From CANMUM01 sp965263365 (lineage in GTDB: Bacteria; Pseudomonadota; Alphaproteobacteria; Rhodobacterales; Rhodobacteraceae): a stretch of 64,000 nt of DNA. Below the pieces are notes generated by a model. It saw only the letters and a list, made by a program, of their open reading frames with translations. It made no database searches and was not told the DNA's origin. This document shows positions 40,954 through 50,715 of this stretch, in pieces. Where the stretch lies: the NCBI GenBank assembly GCA_965263365.1, contig OZ253672.1, forward strand, positions 124,001-188,000, given 5' to 3'. The position numbers and the translations under genes were made by a program. How positions within the stretch are numbered: the first letter of the stretch is position 1; each line of letters opens with the position of its first letter.

Positions 40954-41955
40954 TCAATTCGGCATATTTATTGGATTTTCTCGCCAATATTTTTCAATCG
41001 AACTTTTGAGTTCGCGAAGAGATTTATCGGTTTTTAGTATTTTTTCGACCATCGAATTTTTGTGCTGAATCGCGTAATTTCGAAGCTCGTACAAAACGCC
41101 ATCAGATTGCGCATTGAGCTCATTCATAATGGCGCGAGTTTGGGGAGCCATTTTTGCGAGCGTTTCATCAATGACTTTGCCTTTATCGGCTGATTTCCAA
41201 TAATTTAAATCATAATTTCTTGGAAATTGAGGATTTCGGCCGCGGAGAACGTTAGCTAAAAAGCTGGTTAGATCTCTGATTTTGTAATGGTTGATTTGCG
41301 CAAATTTTGCACAATCTGGGTCGATAAGTCTGTGCTTGCTCTCTGTTTCTGCATCTAATAAATTACCTGACCCATCTAAATATATTAAATTCGTATTTCG
41401 AGGTTTATGTGGGAAATGTATTTTGGGACGCTGGAAATATTTTGGCTTAAAAATCGTTTTAAATGTTCGCTTAGTGGGAGGATCTTTGAAGTTCTCACAT
41501 GCCGTAAATCGCTCCGTGGTTAATCTCTCAGAGATCTTTGCCCTTTGAGTACTGCCAAAATGGCACCACTGTAAAGATATTGCATGGGGTCGGTTGTCAA
41601 ATTGTTCAATAAGGTCAGTAACGAATCCATCGCCAATTTTTACGTTTAAAAATTCGTCTGTGTCCAACATCATGGCCCAATCGGCATTTTGGTACATCGA
41701 AATATGCGGGAGTTTGATATTAAGTTGGAGTTGATAGGGCCGTTTCCCTGGATTTTCTAATTGAATTTCCGAGTTGTCGATATACTGAACTATGCCCATT
41801 TGATCTAGGATTTGAAGGGCTTCGCGTGTTCCGTCATCCGAGTTGTTTTCGGCGATTATAATATCCGTAAAACCAATACGTTTATGATGAGCGATCCACT
41901 CCAATAAGTGGGGTCCTTCATCACACATGATTCCAAACAACAAAATGCGTTTCAC
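40954..41955 (-). CDS. glycosyltransferase, Glyco_tranf_2_4 type
   Basis: 333 residues. Seen: ILLFGIMCDEGPHLLEWIAH, HKRIGFTDIIIAENNSDDGT, and ADWAMMLDTDEFLNVKIGDG with the DXD motif (DTD), the layout of the second domain of the 769-residue protein at 11926. It should transfer a sugar from a nucleotide donor; acceptor unknown. The start overlaps the preceding glycosyltransferase by four bases (ATGA). After its stop come the ffh leader hairpins. Confidence 0.83.
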   Translation of the reverse strand: MKRILLFGIMCDEGPHLLEWIAHHKRIGFTDIIIAENNSDDGTREALQILDQMGIVQYIDNSEIQLENPGKRPYQLQLNIKLPHISMYQNADWAMMLDTDEFLNVKIGDGFVTDLIEQFDNRPHAISLQWCHFGSTQRAKISERLTTERFTACENFKDPPTKRTFKTIFKPKYFQRPKIHFPHKPRNTNLIYLDGSGNLLDAETESKHRLIDPDCAKFAQINHYKIRDLTSFLANVLRGRNPQFPRNYDLNYWKSADKGKVIDETLAKMAPQTRAIMNELNAQSDGVLYELRNYAIQHKNSMVEKILKTDKSLRELKSSIEKYWRENPINMPN

Positions 41956-42788
41956 ACGATGCCCTTAAATCTTTCAGGAATTATAATAACAGGATCATCT
42001 TTTATCATTGCAGGCTTATTTAAGCTGTACCAAGGTCGCCGGCGTGTTTGAAGTTGTCGCGCTTCTTCAAAATATGTATCGCCGGGAACAGGCTGATTCT
42101 CAGTGACAATTCCGAAGAGCTTTTCGCGACGTTCTAGATGGCCTTTCCAACCTGTCTTTAATCTATCCGGATCGGTGGTTTTCCCAGTAGAAAGCTGATA
42201 ATCAACCATACCAAAATGAAAGTGAAATAGATTGGGGTCAATATGAAAATTGCGGCGTTTCACTCGATGGATGCCTGATCCCCAAATTATAGGTTTAAAA
42301 CTCGTGGAGGGCTTTGTGTAACGCGCCGAAACATGTGCAAATTTACGTTGCGACAAGAATGGCAAATTGGGATCAATAGGTCCTTCATGCTGTAAATTCT
42401 GACCAACGTCGAGTCCTAACCCTGAAATGCTAGTGCGTTTTTTTACGCGAGAAAGATATTCAGGTAAGCTAAAGGAAGACTTTGGATCAATAATCAAAAA
42501 TTCATCGACGTCGGTGGCGATTACAATATCGAAATTATGGTGCAGTGCTTTCGCTATATAAGACATAATTTTCGCGCGACGACGCATCGCTGGTACGCGC
42601 TTCTTCGGGATATGAGGAAGTCGTATAATATTTAAATCATCACTGCCTTCTGGTGGCTCTTGATCTTGACCATCAAATACAATGTAAAGATTCTTTCTTC
42701 CAAACTGGTTCCCGTAATATTCGATCCATTTTCTAAGAAAGATTTTGTCGTTTCGTACAGTGGTTATGGCGGCTATTTTTTTTGTCAA
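41952..42788 (-). CDS. glycosyltransferase family 2-like protein
   Basis: 278 residues from TTG 42788, giving the usual KIAAITTVRNDKIFLRKWIE start; TTG 42821 is an alternative, and no ATG fits. Further signature: YYGNQFGRKNLYIVFDGQDQ, ATDVDEFLIIDPKSSFSLPE with the DXD motif (DVD), and WGSGIHRVKRRNFHIDPNLF in the acceptor part. It is in an operon with the next gene. The two are diverged relatives, perhaps adding successive sugars to one glycan. Confidence 0.75.
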   Translation of the reverse strand: MTKKIAAITTVRNDKIFLRKWIEYYGNQFGRKNLYIVFDGQDQEPPEGSDDLNIIRLPHIPKKRVPAMRRRAKIMSYIAKALHHNFDIVIATDVDEFLIIDPKSSFSLPEYLSRVKKRTSISGLGLDVGQNLQHEGPIDPNLPFLSQRKFAHVSARYTKPSTSFKPIIWGSGIHRVKRRNFHIDPNLFHFHFGMVDYQLSTGKTTDPDRLKTGWKGHLERREKLFGIVTENQPVPGDTYFEEARQLQTRRRPWYSLNKPAMIKDDPVIIIPERFKGIV

Positions 42789-42857
42789 TTTTATCTCACG
42801 ATTGTCAACAAAGACTAGCAATCTTGATAAATAAATGTAAGTCTCTCTTGCAAAATT

Positions 42858-43835
42858 TTAGCGTGTTATCTTTTGCCAAATTAAATCATGATTTGAGGCC
42901 GACATTTCGATTTTACCTTGTTCAATAAGAGAATGATGATGGCTTGGAAGAATATAGCTGACCCGCATTTCTCCAAGCTCTAAGTCCCGCCAATCGACAG
43001 TTGTTTGATTTTCGTTAAAGTCATTAATTTTAGGATTTTTGAGAAGGGCGTCAATTGTTGCTTTGTGACCATTGCCACGTTCTGGATCAACGTTGAGCGT
43101 ACCCACAATCGCAAACGGCATCGCGGTTATCTTTGCTTCCGTTCCCGTATCGTCAACATATGAAGCGCCCGAAATATAGTTGGATATCCAACTCAATTCC
43201 GCACGGTTTCGGAGTTGATTATATTTCACTTCACCGTCAAAGGCAGGTGGTGTTAAATAAGGGATAATAAAGGTTGTATCAGCGATCTCGACTTGCCAAA
43301 GCCCTGAAGAAAATAATGGAAACTCATCCCAAATTTTATCAGAATAATATGGCTTTGAGTCTATAGTGGGGGGTATCGCATTCTCGAGATGCGACCATTT
43401 AAAGTTTGAAAAACTGTGCACGAGCTTGATAGGGTATTTCGACAAAATGACCATTGAGTGATTGCCACGAAAAATACCATATCCCCAAGCATCATTCGCG
43501 CTCAATTTCTCATCTTGATCTAGGTCGTGTCCGGATTGATAACCGCGATTGGTAGGGCCTGTAAAATAGTAGGGTAGTTTCAGCGATTGAGAAAGGATAT
43601 CTGCAGACCAATTTTGGGGATCTTGATCGACATTGGTGAGTATTAACACGTCAGGGTTTATTTTTTGTATTAGCAAGAAGTCATTTTCAAAGTCACTTGA
43701 ATTTTCGAGCAGTTCTTTAATGAGAAGGCCTGGGCCCTTTTTTGACATATTTGCGTTCCACTGTGCAATCGTGAGGCTTTCTGCAAACATGTTCTCAAAT
43801 ATCAAAAATAGAACAATGAGTTTTCTCCAACGCAT
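42858..43835 (-). CDS. secreted endonuclease/exonuclease/phosphatase-fold protein
   Basis: 325 residues with a signal peptide (KLIVLFLIFENMFAESL). The EEP-fold pattern is visible: LTIAQWNANMSKKGPGLLIK, INPDVLILTNVDQDPQNW, GIFRGNHSMVILSKYPI, FAIVGTLNVDPERGNGHKAT, and VSYILPSHHHSL plus SASNHDLIWQ. In active family members the third motif reads GDxN and the second has a metal-binding Glu; here these are GTLN and TNVD, so catalysis may be altered. Relatives are exported phosphatases. Function unknown. Confidence 0.75.
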   Translation of the reverse strand: MRWRKLIVLFLIFENMFAESLTIAQWNANMSKKGPGLLIKELLENSSDFENDFLLIQKINPDVLILTNVDQDPQNWSADILSQSLKLPYYFTGPTNRGYQSGHDLDQDEKLSANDAWGYGIFRGNHSMVILSKYPIKLVHSFSNFKWSHLENAIPPTIDSKPYYSDKIWDEFPLFSSGLWQVEIADTTFIIPYLTPPAFDGEVKYNQLRNRAELSWISNYISGASYVDDTGTEAKITAMPFAIVGTLNVDPERGNGHKATIDALLKNPKINDFNENQTTVDWRDLELGEMRVSYILPSHHHSLIEQGKIEMSASNHDLIWQKITR

Positions 43836-43885
43836 TGGCGTATTATGGACTGACAGGGTTAAAAGATGGTTATTTTATTTATGTA

Positions 43886-44320
43886 TCAAAAATTTAGGCG
43901 GTGCAAAATTTCGCGGTCGCAATCAAGTGCCAGATTTTTAAGCGCAAAATCTATAGTGACGAGATGAGCCTCATGATTTTTTTCAATCGCTGAACCTTTA
44001 CGTGTGATTGCACGCCCGACATAAATGTGACAGATTTTTTCCGCATATTTTTGATATTCCGGCATAAAAACATAACGCTTATAGATAGTGTGCTTAAATA
44101 GTGGCTGTACGCTCCACCCTGTTTCTTCAAAAGTTTCACGGTGCAGCGAGCAATGAAGTGTTTCCGTACCTTCGAGTCCTCCGCCGGGCAATTGCCATTC
44201 TCGATTTGTTGAATGTTCATAGGTTAACAGAATTTTGTTGTCTTTAAAAAATATACCGTACGCGCCTGGCCGATGGCTGTAATAAATATTTGGGTTTGGC
44301 GTATTTCCAAATCTGCGCAT
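43886..44320 (-). CDS. NUDIX hydrolase
   Basis: 144 residues from the ATG at 44320. The NUDIX box GGGLEGTETLHCSLHRETFE plus ETGW (G-x5-E-x7-REUxEExGU) is intact. It opens MRRFGNTPNPNIYYSHRPGA, a pattern of alphaproteobacterial NUDIX proteins that cleave nucleoside diphosphate-X compounds. The start overlaps the LysE stop by one base (TGATG), so the two are coupled. Substrate unknown. Confidence 0.85.
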   Translation of the reverse strand: MRRFGNTPNPNIYYSHRPGAYGIFFKDNKILLTYEHSTNREWQLPGGGLEGTETLHCSLHRETFEETGWSVQPLFKHTIYKRYVFMPEYQKYAEKICHIYVGRAITRKGSAIEKNHEAHLVTIDFALKNLALDCDREILHRLNF

Positions 44321-44925
44321 CAATGATCCTGTAACATCGCAATAACTGAAATGACCATGAGGCTTGCCATAGCGATATTGAACAAGCGTCTTCGCAAGGG
44401 AGTGTTGAGTACCTGACGCATAGCAACTCCAAATATTGTCCATGTTTGTGTGGAGATAATCGCGGTTGACGCCGTAACTGCACCAATGATCATAGCGGCT
44501 TTTAATGGGTCTGTTCCGCTTGCAAATTGTCCGGCGATTCCCATTGCAATAAACCATACCTTTGGATTGATCCATTGAAATGCGAAGCCTTGCCAAAATG
44601 TCCACGGTTTATCGTGCCCATCTATGGTGGCCAAACGGTCGACAGGGGCCATCGCAATTTTATACGCCAAGTAAATTATGAGCAAAACAGCCACGAAGGT
44701 TAATATACGTTCAATGAATGGAAATTGTGCGTAAATAGTGCCGAGGCCCAGTGCGACCGCAAATTCTAAAAATGCATGTCCGCAAAGAATTCCCCAAGCA
44801 TGCGGCTGTGTAGCTCGGTATCCAAAGCGCATTCCAGACGAAGAGAGAAGCGCATTATTCGGTCCGGGCGTCACCTGTCCGGCTGTCATCAATTGTGCAA
44901 GTAATAAAACTTCGGACAAAAGCAT
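44320..44925 (-). CDS. LysE/RhtB-family exporter
   Basis: 201 residues, about five or six membrane helices. MLLSEVLLLAQLMTAGQVTP with PGPNN is the LysE family N-terminal signature; GFAFQWINPKVWFIAMGIAG is the second. Relatives export lysine, threonine, homoserine or other amino acids. It ends one base into the NUDIX gene and begins one base after the CCA gene's stop. Confidence 0.88.
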   Translation of the reverse strand: MLLSEVLLLAQLMTAGQVTPGPNNALLSSSGMRFGYRATQPHAWGILCGHAFLEFAVALGLGTIYAQFPFIERILTFVAVLLIIYLAYKIAMAPVDRLATIDGHDKPWTFWQGFAFQWINPKVWFIAMGIAGQFASGTDPLKAAMIIGAVTASTAIISTQTWTIFGVAMRQVLNTPLRRRLFNIAMASLMVISVIAMLQDH

Positions 44926-44926
44926 A

Positions 44927-46078
44927 TTAAACCTCGACTTTTTTGATCAGTTCTTGCTTAGTAAGCTTAAAATCAGAGTTTAACCATAGGGTTTTTAAAT
45001 ACTTAAGTTGGGCACCTAGTTTGGGCCCTTGAAACCCTAACGCTAGTAGGTCTTGTCCCGTAATCGGAAACGTCGCGTTTTCGCCGCGACGAGTTTCACT
45101 CTCGAGATTATTTGGTAATGATTCCGCATTATTAAATGCCTTAAGCGCGGCCGCCGCATATGTAATTGAGCGCCCATAATCAAAAGCGATTTGAGCGATT
45201 GGTTGCGCATTTTGGGACGCGGCTTTTATTTCCCAAATGTCACGCGTTTCTTGTTTGCTAAGTGACCAACGTTTTTGGGGAATTTCATGGGAAATTGCGA
45301 CAACACGAAGTCGCCAGTCAGCAGGAATGTCATTGTGCCTTTCAAAATCGTCCCATCGGGTGATTTTGTTCATATCCACGAACCATTCCAATTGGCGCCA
45401 AATCTGACATTTATTCATTTGAATTAGCGACTGGGCAAAATAGGGAGCGCTTAAAAGTTTGCGCATTTCAATCCCAATGCGTTCATTTGAAATTTGCGAT
45501 AAGCCTTCTTGAGACATTTTTATAATGTCGAGCGTAGATTGATCTAATTTCAGCTGATATTGCGCGAAAAACCGAAAAAAACGTAAAATGCGTAAGTAGT
45601 CTTCGAGAATTCTTGTCTGGGGATCACCAACGAATCTTAAGCGAAGGCCCTCAACATCACGGCGTACGTTTAATGGATCGATTATGTTGCCTTTCGAATC
45701 CATGTAGAGCGCATTAATTGTAAAATCACGTCTCGCCGCATCTTCAAAGATAGTTTCTGTATATATTGTCTTGGCGTGCCGGCCATCGGTTTCAATATCT
45801 TTGCGAAAACTTGTCACCTCAAAGGCTTTACCTTCAATGAGAATGGTAACAGTTCCATATTCGTAGCCAGTTTTTATCACCTTTAGCCTGGCGAATTTAC
45901 AAATCTCGATTGTCTGATCTGGCGTGCAAGACACAGCGAAATCGATATCATTAATTGGTTCTTTTAGAAGGTAGTTTCGCACCGCACCTCCCACAATAAA
46001 ACAATCCACATTTTGCGTTAGAAATAGCGCAAAAATCTTGCTTGTCGCTTCAGAATTGATCTCATATCGCGCAGACAT
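44927..46078 (-). CDS. cca: CCA tRNA nucleotidyltransferase
   Basis: 383 residues from the ATG at 46078; the upstream extension overlaps the NUDIX gene and is not coding. Class II CCA-adding fold: CFIVGGAVRNYLLKEPINDI with GG and DxD (DIDFAV), ARRDFTINALYMDSKGNIID, RILEDYLRILRFFRFFAQYQ. It adds or repairs the tRNA 3' CCA. It could be a poly(A) polymerase paralogue, but the lack of a long C-terminus favours CCA addition. It overlaps the upstream NUDIX stop by 17 bases. Confidence 0.9.
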   Translation of the reverse strand: MSARYEINSEATSKIFALFLTQNVDCFIVGGAVRNYLLKEPINDIDFAVSCTPDQTIEICKFARLKVIKTGYEYGTVTILIEGKAFEVTSFRKDIETDGRHAKTIYTETIFEDAARRDFTINALYMDSKGNIIDPLNVRRDVEGLRLRFVGDPQTRILEDYLRILRFFRFFAQYQLKLDQSTLDIIKMSQEGLSQISNERIGIEMRKLLSAPYFAQSLIQMNKCQIWRQLEWFVDMNKITRWDDFERHNDIPADWRLRVVAISHEIPQKRWSLSKQETRDIWEIKAASQNAQPIAQIAFDYGRSITYAAAALKAFNNAESLPNNLESETRRGENATFPITGQDLLALGFQGPKLGAQLKYLKTLWLNSDFKLTKQELIKKVEV

Positions 46079-46673
46079 TATGAAGCCTTCGAGCGAGGTT
46101 GTGCAGAATGCGGGCGGTTGCTCCCCAAATATAGAACGTTTCGTGCCGAAAAACAAAAAAACGCCTTTGAGAACCCATAAATTCATGTTGATCAATGTAA
46201 AAGTTTGAGGGGGTGATATTTTTTAGTGGCACTTCGAAGATAGTCTCGACTTCATTGGCAGCTAATTTATATTCAAATTCGATTTTGTTGATCGCGATAA
46301 ATGGCGTAACTTTAAACTTAGAAATTGTTTTGTGGTCTGGTAGCTGTCCTAAATGAATAAGCGGATGATTAATCGGAAGTCCAATCTCTTCACTGGCTTC
46401 GCGCAAGGCTGTTTGCAACAGTGTCGCGTCAATTTCATCTTTGCGTCCACCTGGAAACGCAACTTGGCCCGGGTGCTTTCGCAATTGTTTTGATCGTGTG
46501 GTTAGCAAAACAGAAGGTGTTTTATACACATTTACCAAAATTAGTATTGCCGCTTCTGCTATGAAAGAAAACGGTGGCTCTTTGTAATCCAAGTCGCCAT
46601 CAAAACTCTCGTTGCCCGAAAGCGCAATTGCGGCGCGCAAGGAATTTTCGATTTCATGATAGTTGCCAAGCAT
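46062..46673 (-). CDS. CoA pyrophosphatase-like NUDIX hydrolase
   Basis: 203 residues. A UPF0035-type motif LTTRSKQLRKHPGQVAFPGG precedes the NUDIX box GGRKDEIDATLLQTALREAS plus EEIGL, the combination of NudL-type CoA pyrophosphatases. It cleaves coenzyme A or derivatives to 4'-phosphopantetheine. The C-terminus ends on IWGATARILHNLARRL, also typical of the family. Upstream of the cca gene in the same transcript. Confidence 0.9.
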   Translation of the reverse strand: MLGNYHEIENSLRAAIALSGNESFDGDLDYKEPPFSFIAEAAILILVNVYKTPSVLLTTRSKQLRKHPGQVAFPGGRKDEIDATLLQTALREASEEIGLPINHPLIHLGQLPDHKTISKFKVTPFIAINKIEFEYKLAANEVETIFEVPLKNITPSNFYIDQHEFMGSQRRFFVFRHETFYIWGATARILHNLARRLHNVCAI

Positions 46674-46722
46674 TTCACTAAACTAGATTTAACTTATGAT
46701 GTTGGCAAGGCAGGTGTCGAGT

Positions 46723-47829
46723 TTAACTTTTGGGAAAATGCCCGCGATTGGTTCCCACTTGTCCGCGATGTAACAAGATGTGATCAACAAGAACGAGCGC
46801 CATCATTGCGGTCGCGACAGGAACGGCGCGAATGCCGACGCAAGGATCATGTCGACCTTTTGTAATCAATTCGATATTTTCCCCGTTTTTGTTCACAGTA
46901 CGTCTTGGCGTTAAAATCGAACTTGTGGGTTTGACCGCAAATCTTGCAAGAATATCTTGCCCACTTGAAATTCCACCGAGAATGCCACCGGCGTGATTGT
47001 CAGAAAACTTAAGCTCGCCATTTTCAAACCACATTTCATCGGCATTTTCAGAGCCCTTGAGAACGGCTGCGTTCATGCCTTCGCCGATTTCAACGCCTTT
47101 AACTGCGTTTATTGACATGAGTGCCGCGGCGATATCTGTATCCAGTTTTGCATAAATTGGAGCGCCTAGTCCTGCGGGCACTCCCGTTACGCGAACTTCA
47201 ATAACAGCACCGATCGACTCACCATTTTTACGAATGGTCTTTAGCTGTTGATCCCATCTTTTTGCGGCCTCTGCGTCAGGGCAAAAGAAATCATTTTCAG
47301 AAATTTCCATCGCATCAAAATTCGTCATATCCACTTTGTCTGCGCCCATTTGCGCCATGTATGAGAAAATTTCAGTTCCCGGTTCCATTTGTTTAAGAAC
47401 AGCAAGCGCGACGCCTCCCGCTGCCACCCGTGCGGCTGTTTCACGCGCCGACGAACGCCCACCTCCTCGGAAATCACGATTGCCGTACTTCTGAAAATAT
47501 GTCAGATCAGCGTGACCAGGACGAAAACTTTGTGCGATTTCGCCGTAATCCTTTGAGCGTTGATCAGTATTTTTGATCACAAGACTAATCGGTGTGCCAG
47601 TCGTTTTGCCTTCAAAAACGCCGGAGAAAATTTCAACTTCATCTTTTTCTTGACGTTGTGTTACTGTGCTACTTTGACCAGGCCGCCTCGCATTGAGAAG
47701 AGGCTGGATATCTGCTTCGTTTAAAGGGATTTCAGGTGGGCACCCATCGATGACGACCCCGATCGCTGGGCCATGGCTTTCGCCCCAAGTAGTAAACTTA
47801 AATAAGTGTCCAAAGCTATTGATCGACAT
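46723..47829 (-). CDS. aroC: chorismate synthase
   Basis: 368 residues. FKFTTWGESHGPAIGVVIDG, RPGHADLTYFQKYGNRDFRG with GGRSSARETAARVAAGGVA, and RHDPCVGIRAVPVATAMMAL are the chorismate synthase signatures; length is normal. It makes chorismate from EPSP with reduced FMN. The start overlaps the end of the EamA gene by 14 bases. Confidence 0.97.
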   Translation of the reverse strand: MSINSFGHLFKFTTWGESHGPAIGVVIDGCPPEIPLNEADIQPLLNARRPGQSSTVTQRQEKDEVEIFSGVFEGKTTGTPISLVIKNTDQRSKDYGEIAQSFRPGHADLTYFQKYGNRDFRGGGRSSARETAARVAAGGVALAVLKQMEPGTEIFSYMAQMGADKVDMTNFDAMEISENDFFCPDAEAAKRWDQQLKTIRKNGESIGAVIEVRVTGVPAGLGAPIYAKLDTDIAAALMSINAVKGVEIGEGMNAAVLKGSENADEMWFENGELKFSDNHAGGILGGISSGQDILARFAVKPTSSILTPRRTVNKNGENIELITKGRHDPCVGIRAVPVATAMMALVLVDHILLHRGQVGTNRGHFPKS

Positions 47830-48781
47830 TGTGTTCTTTTTCTCTATTTTTAATCAACATCCGAATAGTGTCCGGGCGATAATTTCTGATTGTTGAAACG
47901 GGGTGATTAAGCGTCGTTGTGCCCCTTATTTCGCGATAAATGATAATGAGGCCAGAGGCAATAATTATTGACGCTCCCACGAGCTTACGTGTTTCTAAAT
48001 TTTGATCAAAAAACGCAATTCCAAAAATAATCGCCCAAATGAGTTGTGAATATTGCATAGGTGCAATAAGCGCAGCCTGTGATCTTTTGTAGGCCATAAC
48101 AATGCAAAGTTGCCCAATAAATCCCATGCTTCCGATTGTGATGAGTTTATACAATTCAACTTGATTGATGGCTTGGTAATCTATCGGCATTAATATAGCT
48201 AAGATAATCAGTGATAAAAGCATTGGCAGCATGATCATTACAGCTTCACGCTCTTTGTTGCCAATTTTTCGCGTCACAATTGAGTTGGCTGCCCCACAAA
48301 GTGCTGCGAGCGCAGCTGATAAATGGCCGATATCAAAATCATCCAGACTTAATGGGAGCATTACCAAAACACCCAAAAATCCTAAGCAGACAGCGAAGCC
48401 TCGGAAAGAACCGACTTTTTCCCCTAAAAATGGAATCGACATAATTGTAATCCATATGGGCGTTGTAAATAATAGGCCATAGACATCAGCGAGTGGTAAA
48501 CGCATAAAAGCAAAGAACGCACAACCCGCAGAACAAAGCGCAAAGAAGGTTCTCAATAATAGCATGAACGGCTTATTGGGGCGAAAATTTTGTGCGCGAG
48601 CGTCGGTGAGAACCATTGCCGAGACCCAAGGCATTGCAAAAAGCGTTGAAAAAAACATAATTTGTATGACACCAAATTGATTGCCAAGCGATTTGATCAC
48701 TGCGTCGTGCGCCGAGAATACTGCGAACCCGACGAGCGCGAACAAAGGGCCATGAAGCGATGTGTTTTTTGTGGTCGACAT
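47816..48781 (-). CDS. EamA-family (DMT) transporter
   Basis: 321 residues from the ATG at 48781; the longer frame has no ribosome site. Ten hydrophobic helices in two EamA repeats: GPLFALVGFAVFSAHDAVIK and later AALAALCGAANSIVTRKIGN; MQYSQLIWAIIFGIAFFDQN is the last strongly conserved part. A C-terminal charged tail (IRMLIKNREKEHNVDQ) overlaps aroC. Relatives export metabolites; substrate unknown. Confidence 0.88.
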   Translation of the reverse strand: MSTTKNTSLHGPLFALVGFAVFSAHDAVIKSLGNQFGVIQIMFFSTLFAMPWVSAMVLTDARAQNFRPNKPFMLLLRTFFALCSAGCAFFAFMRLPLADVYGLLFTTPIWITIMSIPFLGEKVGSFRGFAVCLGFLGVLVMLPLSLDDFDIGHLSAALAALCGAANSIVTRKIGNKEREAVMIMLPMLLSLIILAILMPIDYQAINQVELYKLITIGSMGFIGQLCIVMAYKRSQAALIAPMQYSQLIWAIIFGIAFFDQNLETRKLVGASIIIASGLIIIYREIRGTTTLNHPVSTIRNYRPDTIRMLIKNREKEHNVDQ

Positions 48782-48902
48782 TGGTTTGGAATCAAATTCT
48801 GCAAGCTTAAAGAGATAAGATGATGGCAATCTTACGGTTAATTTGATAATGCAACAAAATTAGTAGATATTCCAGATGGATCACTGAAATAATTAGAAAG
48901 TT

Positions 48903-50084
48903 ATGTGCATGACATTGAGAACGCCGATCAAGTCCAATCCGATAGCAGTTCCTTCGCATTCATCAAAGTCGACACGAAATCTTGCCGGCATGACGCGCGC
49001 ACAGTTCAATGAAGCGCTGTCGCAAATCGTTAAAGACCCCAAAGCGTTGAAAATGCGCATTGCGCAGGTTTGGCAGTGGATTTATGCCAAGGGCGTTTCA
49101 GATTTTGCGAATATGACGAATCTCTCTAAAGAGTTCCGTTCGCTTTTGTCTGAGAATTTCGAGATGGCACGCCCCGAGATCGTAACAAAACAAGTTTCGA
49201 CTGATGGTACGCGTAAGTATCTTTTGCGTGTTGCTGGTGGGCACGAGGTTGAGATGGTGTATATTCCTGAGACGGATCGGGGCACTTTGTGCATTTCCTC
49301 GCAAATTGGTTGTACATTAACATGTACGTTTTGCCATACTGGAACGCAAAAACTTGTACGTAATTTGTCTGTTGAGGAGATTGTCGGGCAAGTCATGCTC
49401 GCGCGTGATGAACTTGATGATTGGCCAAAGGCGGGTGAGCGCTCAGGCGAAAATCGTAAAATTACCAATATTGTTTTGATGGGGATGGGTGAGCCACTTT
49501 ATAACTTTGAGAATGTGCGCGATGCGATGAACATTGTGATGGATTCTGACGGGATTGCGATGAGCCGGCGACGAATTACGCTTTCGACCTCTGGCGTTGT
49601 GCCTGAAATTCAGAAAGTTGGTGATGAAATTGGTTGTTTATTGGCCATTAGTTTTCACGCAACACTTGATGAGCAACGTGACGTGCTCGTTCCGATTAAT
49701 CGGAGATGGAATATTGAGGCTCTTTTGCAAGCCTGTCGTGATTATCCGCGACTTTCCAATTCTGAGCGCATTACCTTCGAATATGTGATGCTCAAAGGCG
49801 TGAACGATAGTGATGAAGATGCGCGAAGATTGGTCAAGCTCATTGAAGGCATTCCGGCTAAAATCAATTTGATTCCTTTTAATCCTTGGCCGGGTTCCGA
49901 ATATGAACGATCGTCGAATAATCGAATTCACCGATTTGCGCAAATTGTGCAAAATGCAGGATATGCGAGCCCCGTGCGGACTCCGCGTGGGGAAGATATA
50001 TTGGCAGCATGTGGTCAGCTGAAATCAGCAACAGAGCGTGGACGAAAATCGAAACGCGAAATTGAGAAGGAAGCACAACAATGA
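48903..50084 (+). CDS. rlmN: 23S rRNA/tRNA adenine-C2 methyltransferase
   Basis: 393 residues (start at ATG 48903, or 48909 two codons on). The radical SAM cluster is CTLTCTFCHTG with Cys137, Cys141 and Cys144; IVLMGMGEPLYNFENVRDAM and LAISFHATLDEQRDVLVPIN follow. The C-terminal EDILAACGQLKS contains the second methyl-accepting cysteine near residue 371. It methylates A2503 of 23S rRNA and A37 of some tRNAs. It overlaps the following gene by four bases (ATGA). Confidence 0.95.
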   Translation: MCMTLRTPIKSNPIAVPSHSSKSTRNLAGMTRAQFNEALSQIVKDPKALKMRIAQVWQWIYAKGVSDFANMTNLSKEFRSLLSENFEMARPEIVTKQVSTDGTRKYLLRVAGGHEVEMVYIPETDRGTLCISSQIGCTLTCTFCHTGTQKLVRNLSVEEIVGQVMLARDELDDWPKAGERSGENRKITNIVLMGMGEPLYNFENVRDAMNIVMDSDGIAMSRRRITLSTSGVVPEIQKVGDEIGCLLAISFHATLDEQRDVLVPINRRWNIEALLQACRDYPRLSNSERITFEYVMLKGVNDSDEDARRLVKLIEGIPAKINLIPFNPWPGSEYERSSNNRIHRFAQIVQNAGYASPVRTPRGEDILAACGQLKSATERGRKSKREIEKEAQQ

Positions 50085-50629
50085 TCGGGCTTATTTTAAT
50101 TGATATTCAAAAAGGCTTTGATGATTATCGTTATTGGTCACGTAGAGGCCAAGGCACTCGCAACAACATAGAGATGGAAGCAAACGCACTTAAATTACTG
50201 GCGCATGCGCGTAAATTGGGCTGGCAAATATTTCACGTTCAACATGGCTCTACCGAAGCGGGTTCGCCATTGAATCCGGATCATTTAGGCTTTGCTTTTA
50301 AGGAAGGATTTGAGCCACGCGAGGGAGAGCATCATTTTGTAAAAAACGTGAACAGTAGCTTTATCGGTACGAGCTTAGAGGCGCGTTTGAGAGAGGTTGA
50401 TGTCAATAGGTTGGTGGTATGCGGAATTTCAACTGAACACTGCGTGTCGACAACAGTGCGGATGGCTGGAAATTTTGGTTTTGAGGTCATGCTAGCGCAA
50501 GATGCCTGTCATGCTTGGCCGCACGGCAAATGGTCGGCCGAAGATATTCATGATAGCCAGCTTGCAGTGCTCGACGGTGAATTTGCGAAAGTTGTTCTCA
50601 CTGATTTTGTTTTTTCTATTGACGCTTAG
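50081..50629 (+). CDS. isochorismatase-like cysteine hydrolase
   Basis: 182 residues. The cysteine hydrolase triad is visible: Asp8 in ILIDIQKGF, Lys89 in FVKNVNSSF, and Cys121 in CGISTEHCVSTTVRMA. Family members hydrolyse amides or phosphate-type esters (nicotinamidase, ycaC-like). Substrate unknown. It overlaps rlmN by four bases. Confidence 0.88.
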   Translation: MIGLILIDIQKGFDDYRYWSRRGQGTRNNIEMEANALKLLAHARKLGWQIFHVQHGSTEAGSPLNPDHLGFAFKEGFEPREGEHHFVKNVNSSFIGTSLEARLREVDVNRLVVCGISTEHCVSTTVRMAGNFGFEVMLAQDACHAWPHGKWSAEDIHDSQLAVLDGEFAKVVLTDFVFSIDA

Positions 50630-50715
50630 ATTTTTGCTTTTATTTTTTAGGTAATGCGTAAGTTGTATGTGACTGGACCGAAAATTGAGGATCACATAAA
50701 TTAGAGGTTTAAAAC

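Noticed and set aside
44321..44605. N-terminal extension of the NUDIX gene to 44605
   Set aside because: It lies inside lysE in another frame; the NUDIX family start and TGATG coupling place the ATG at 44320.
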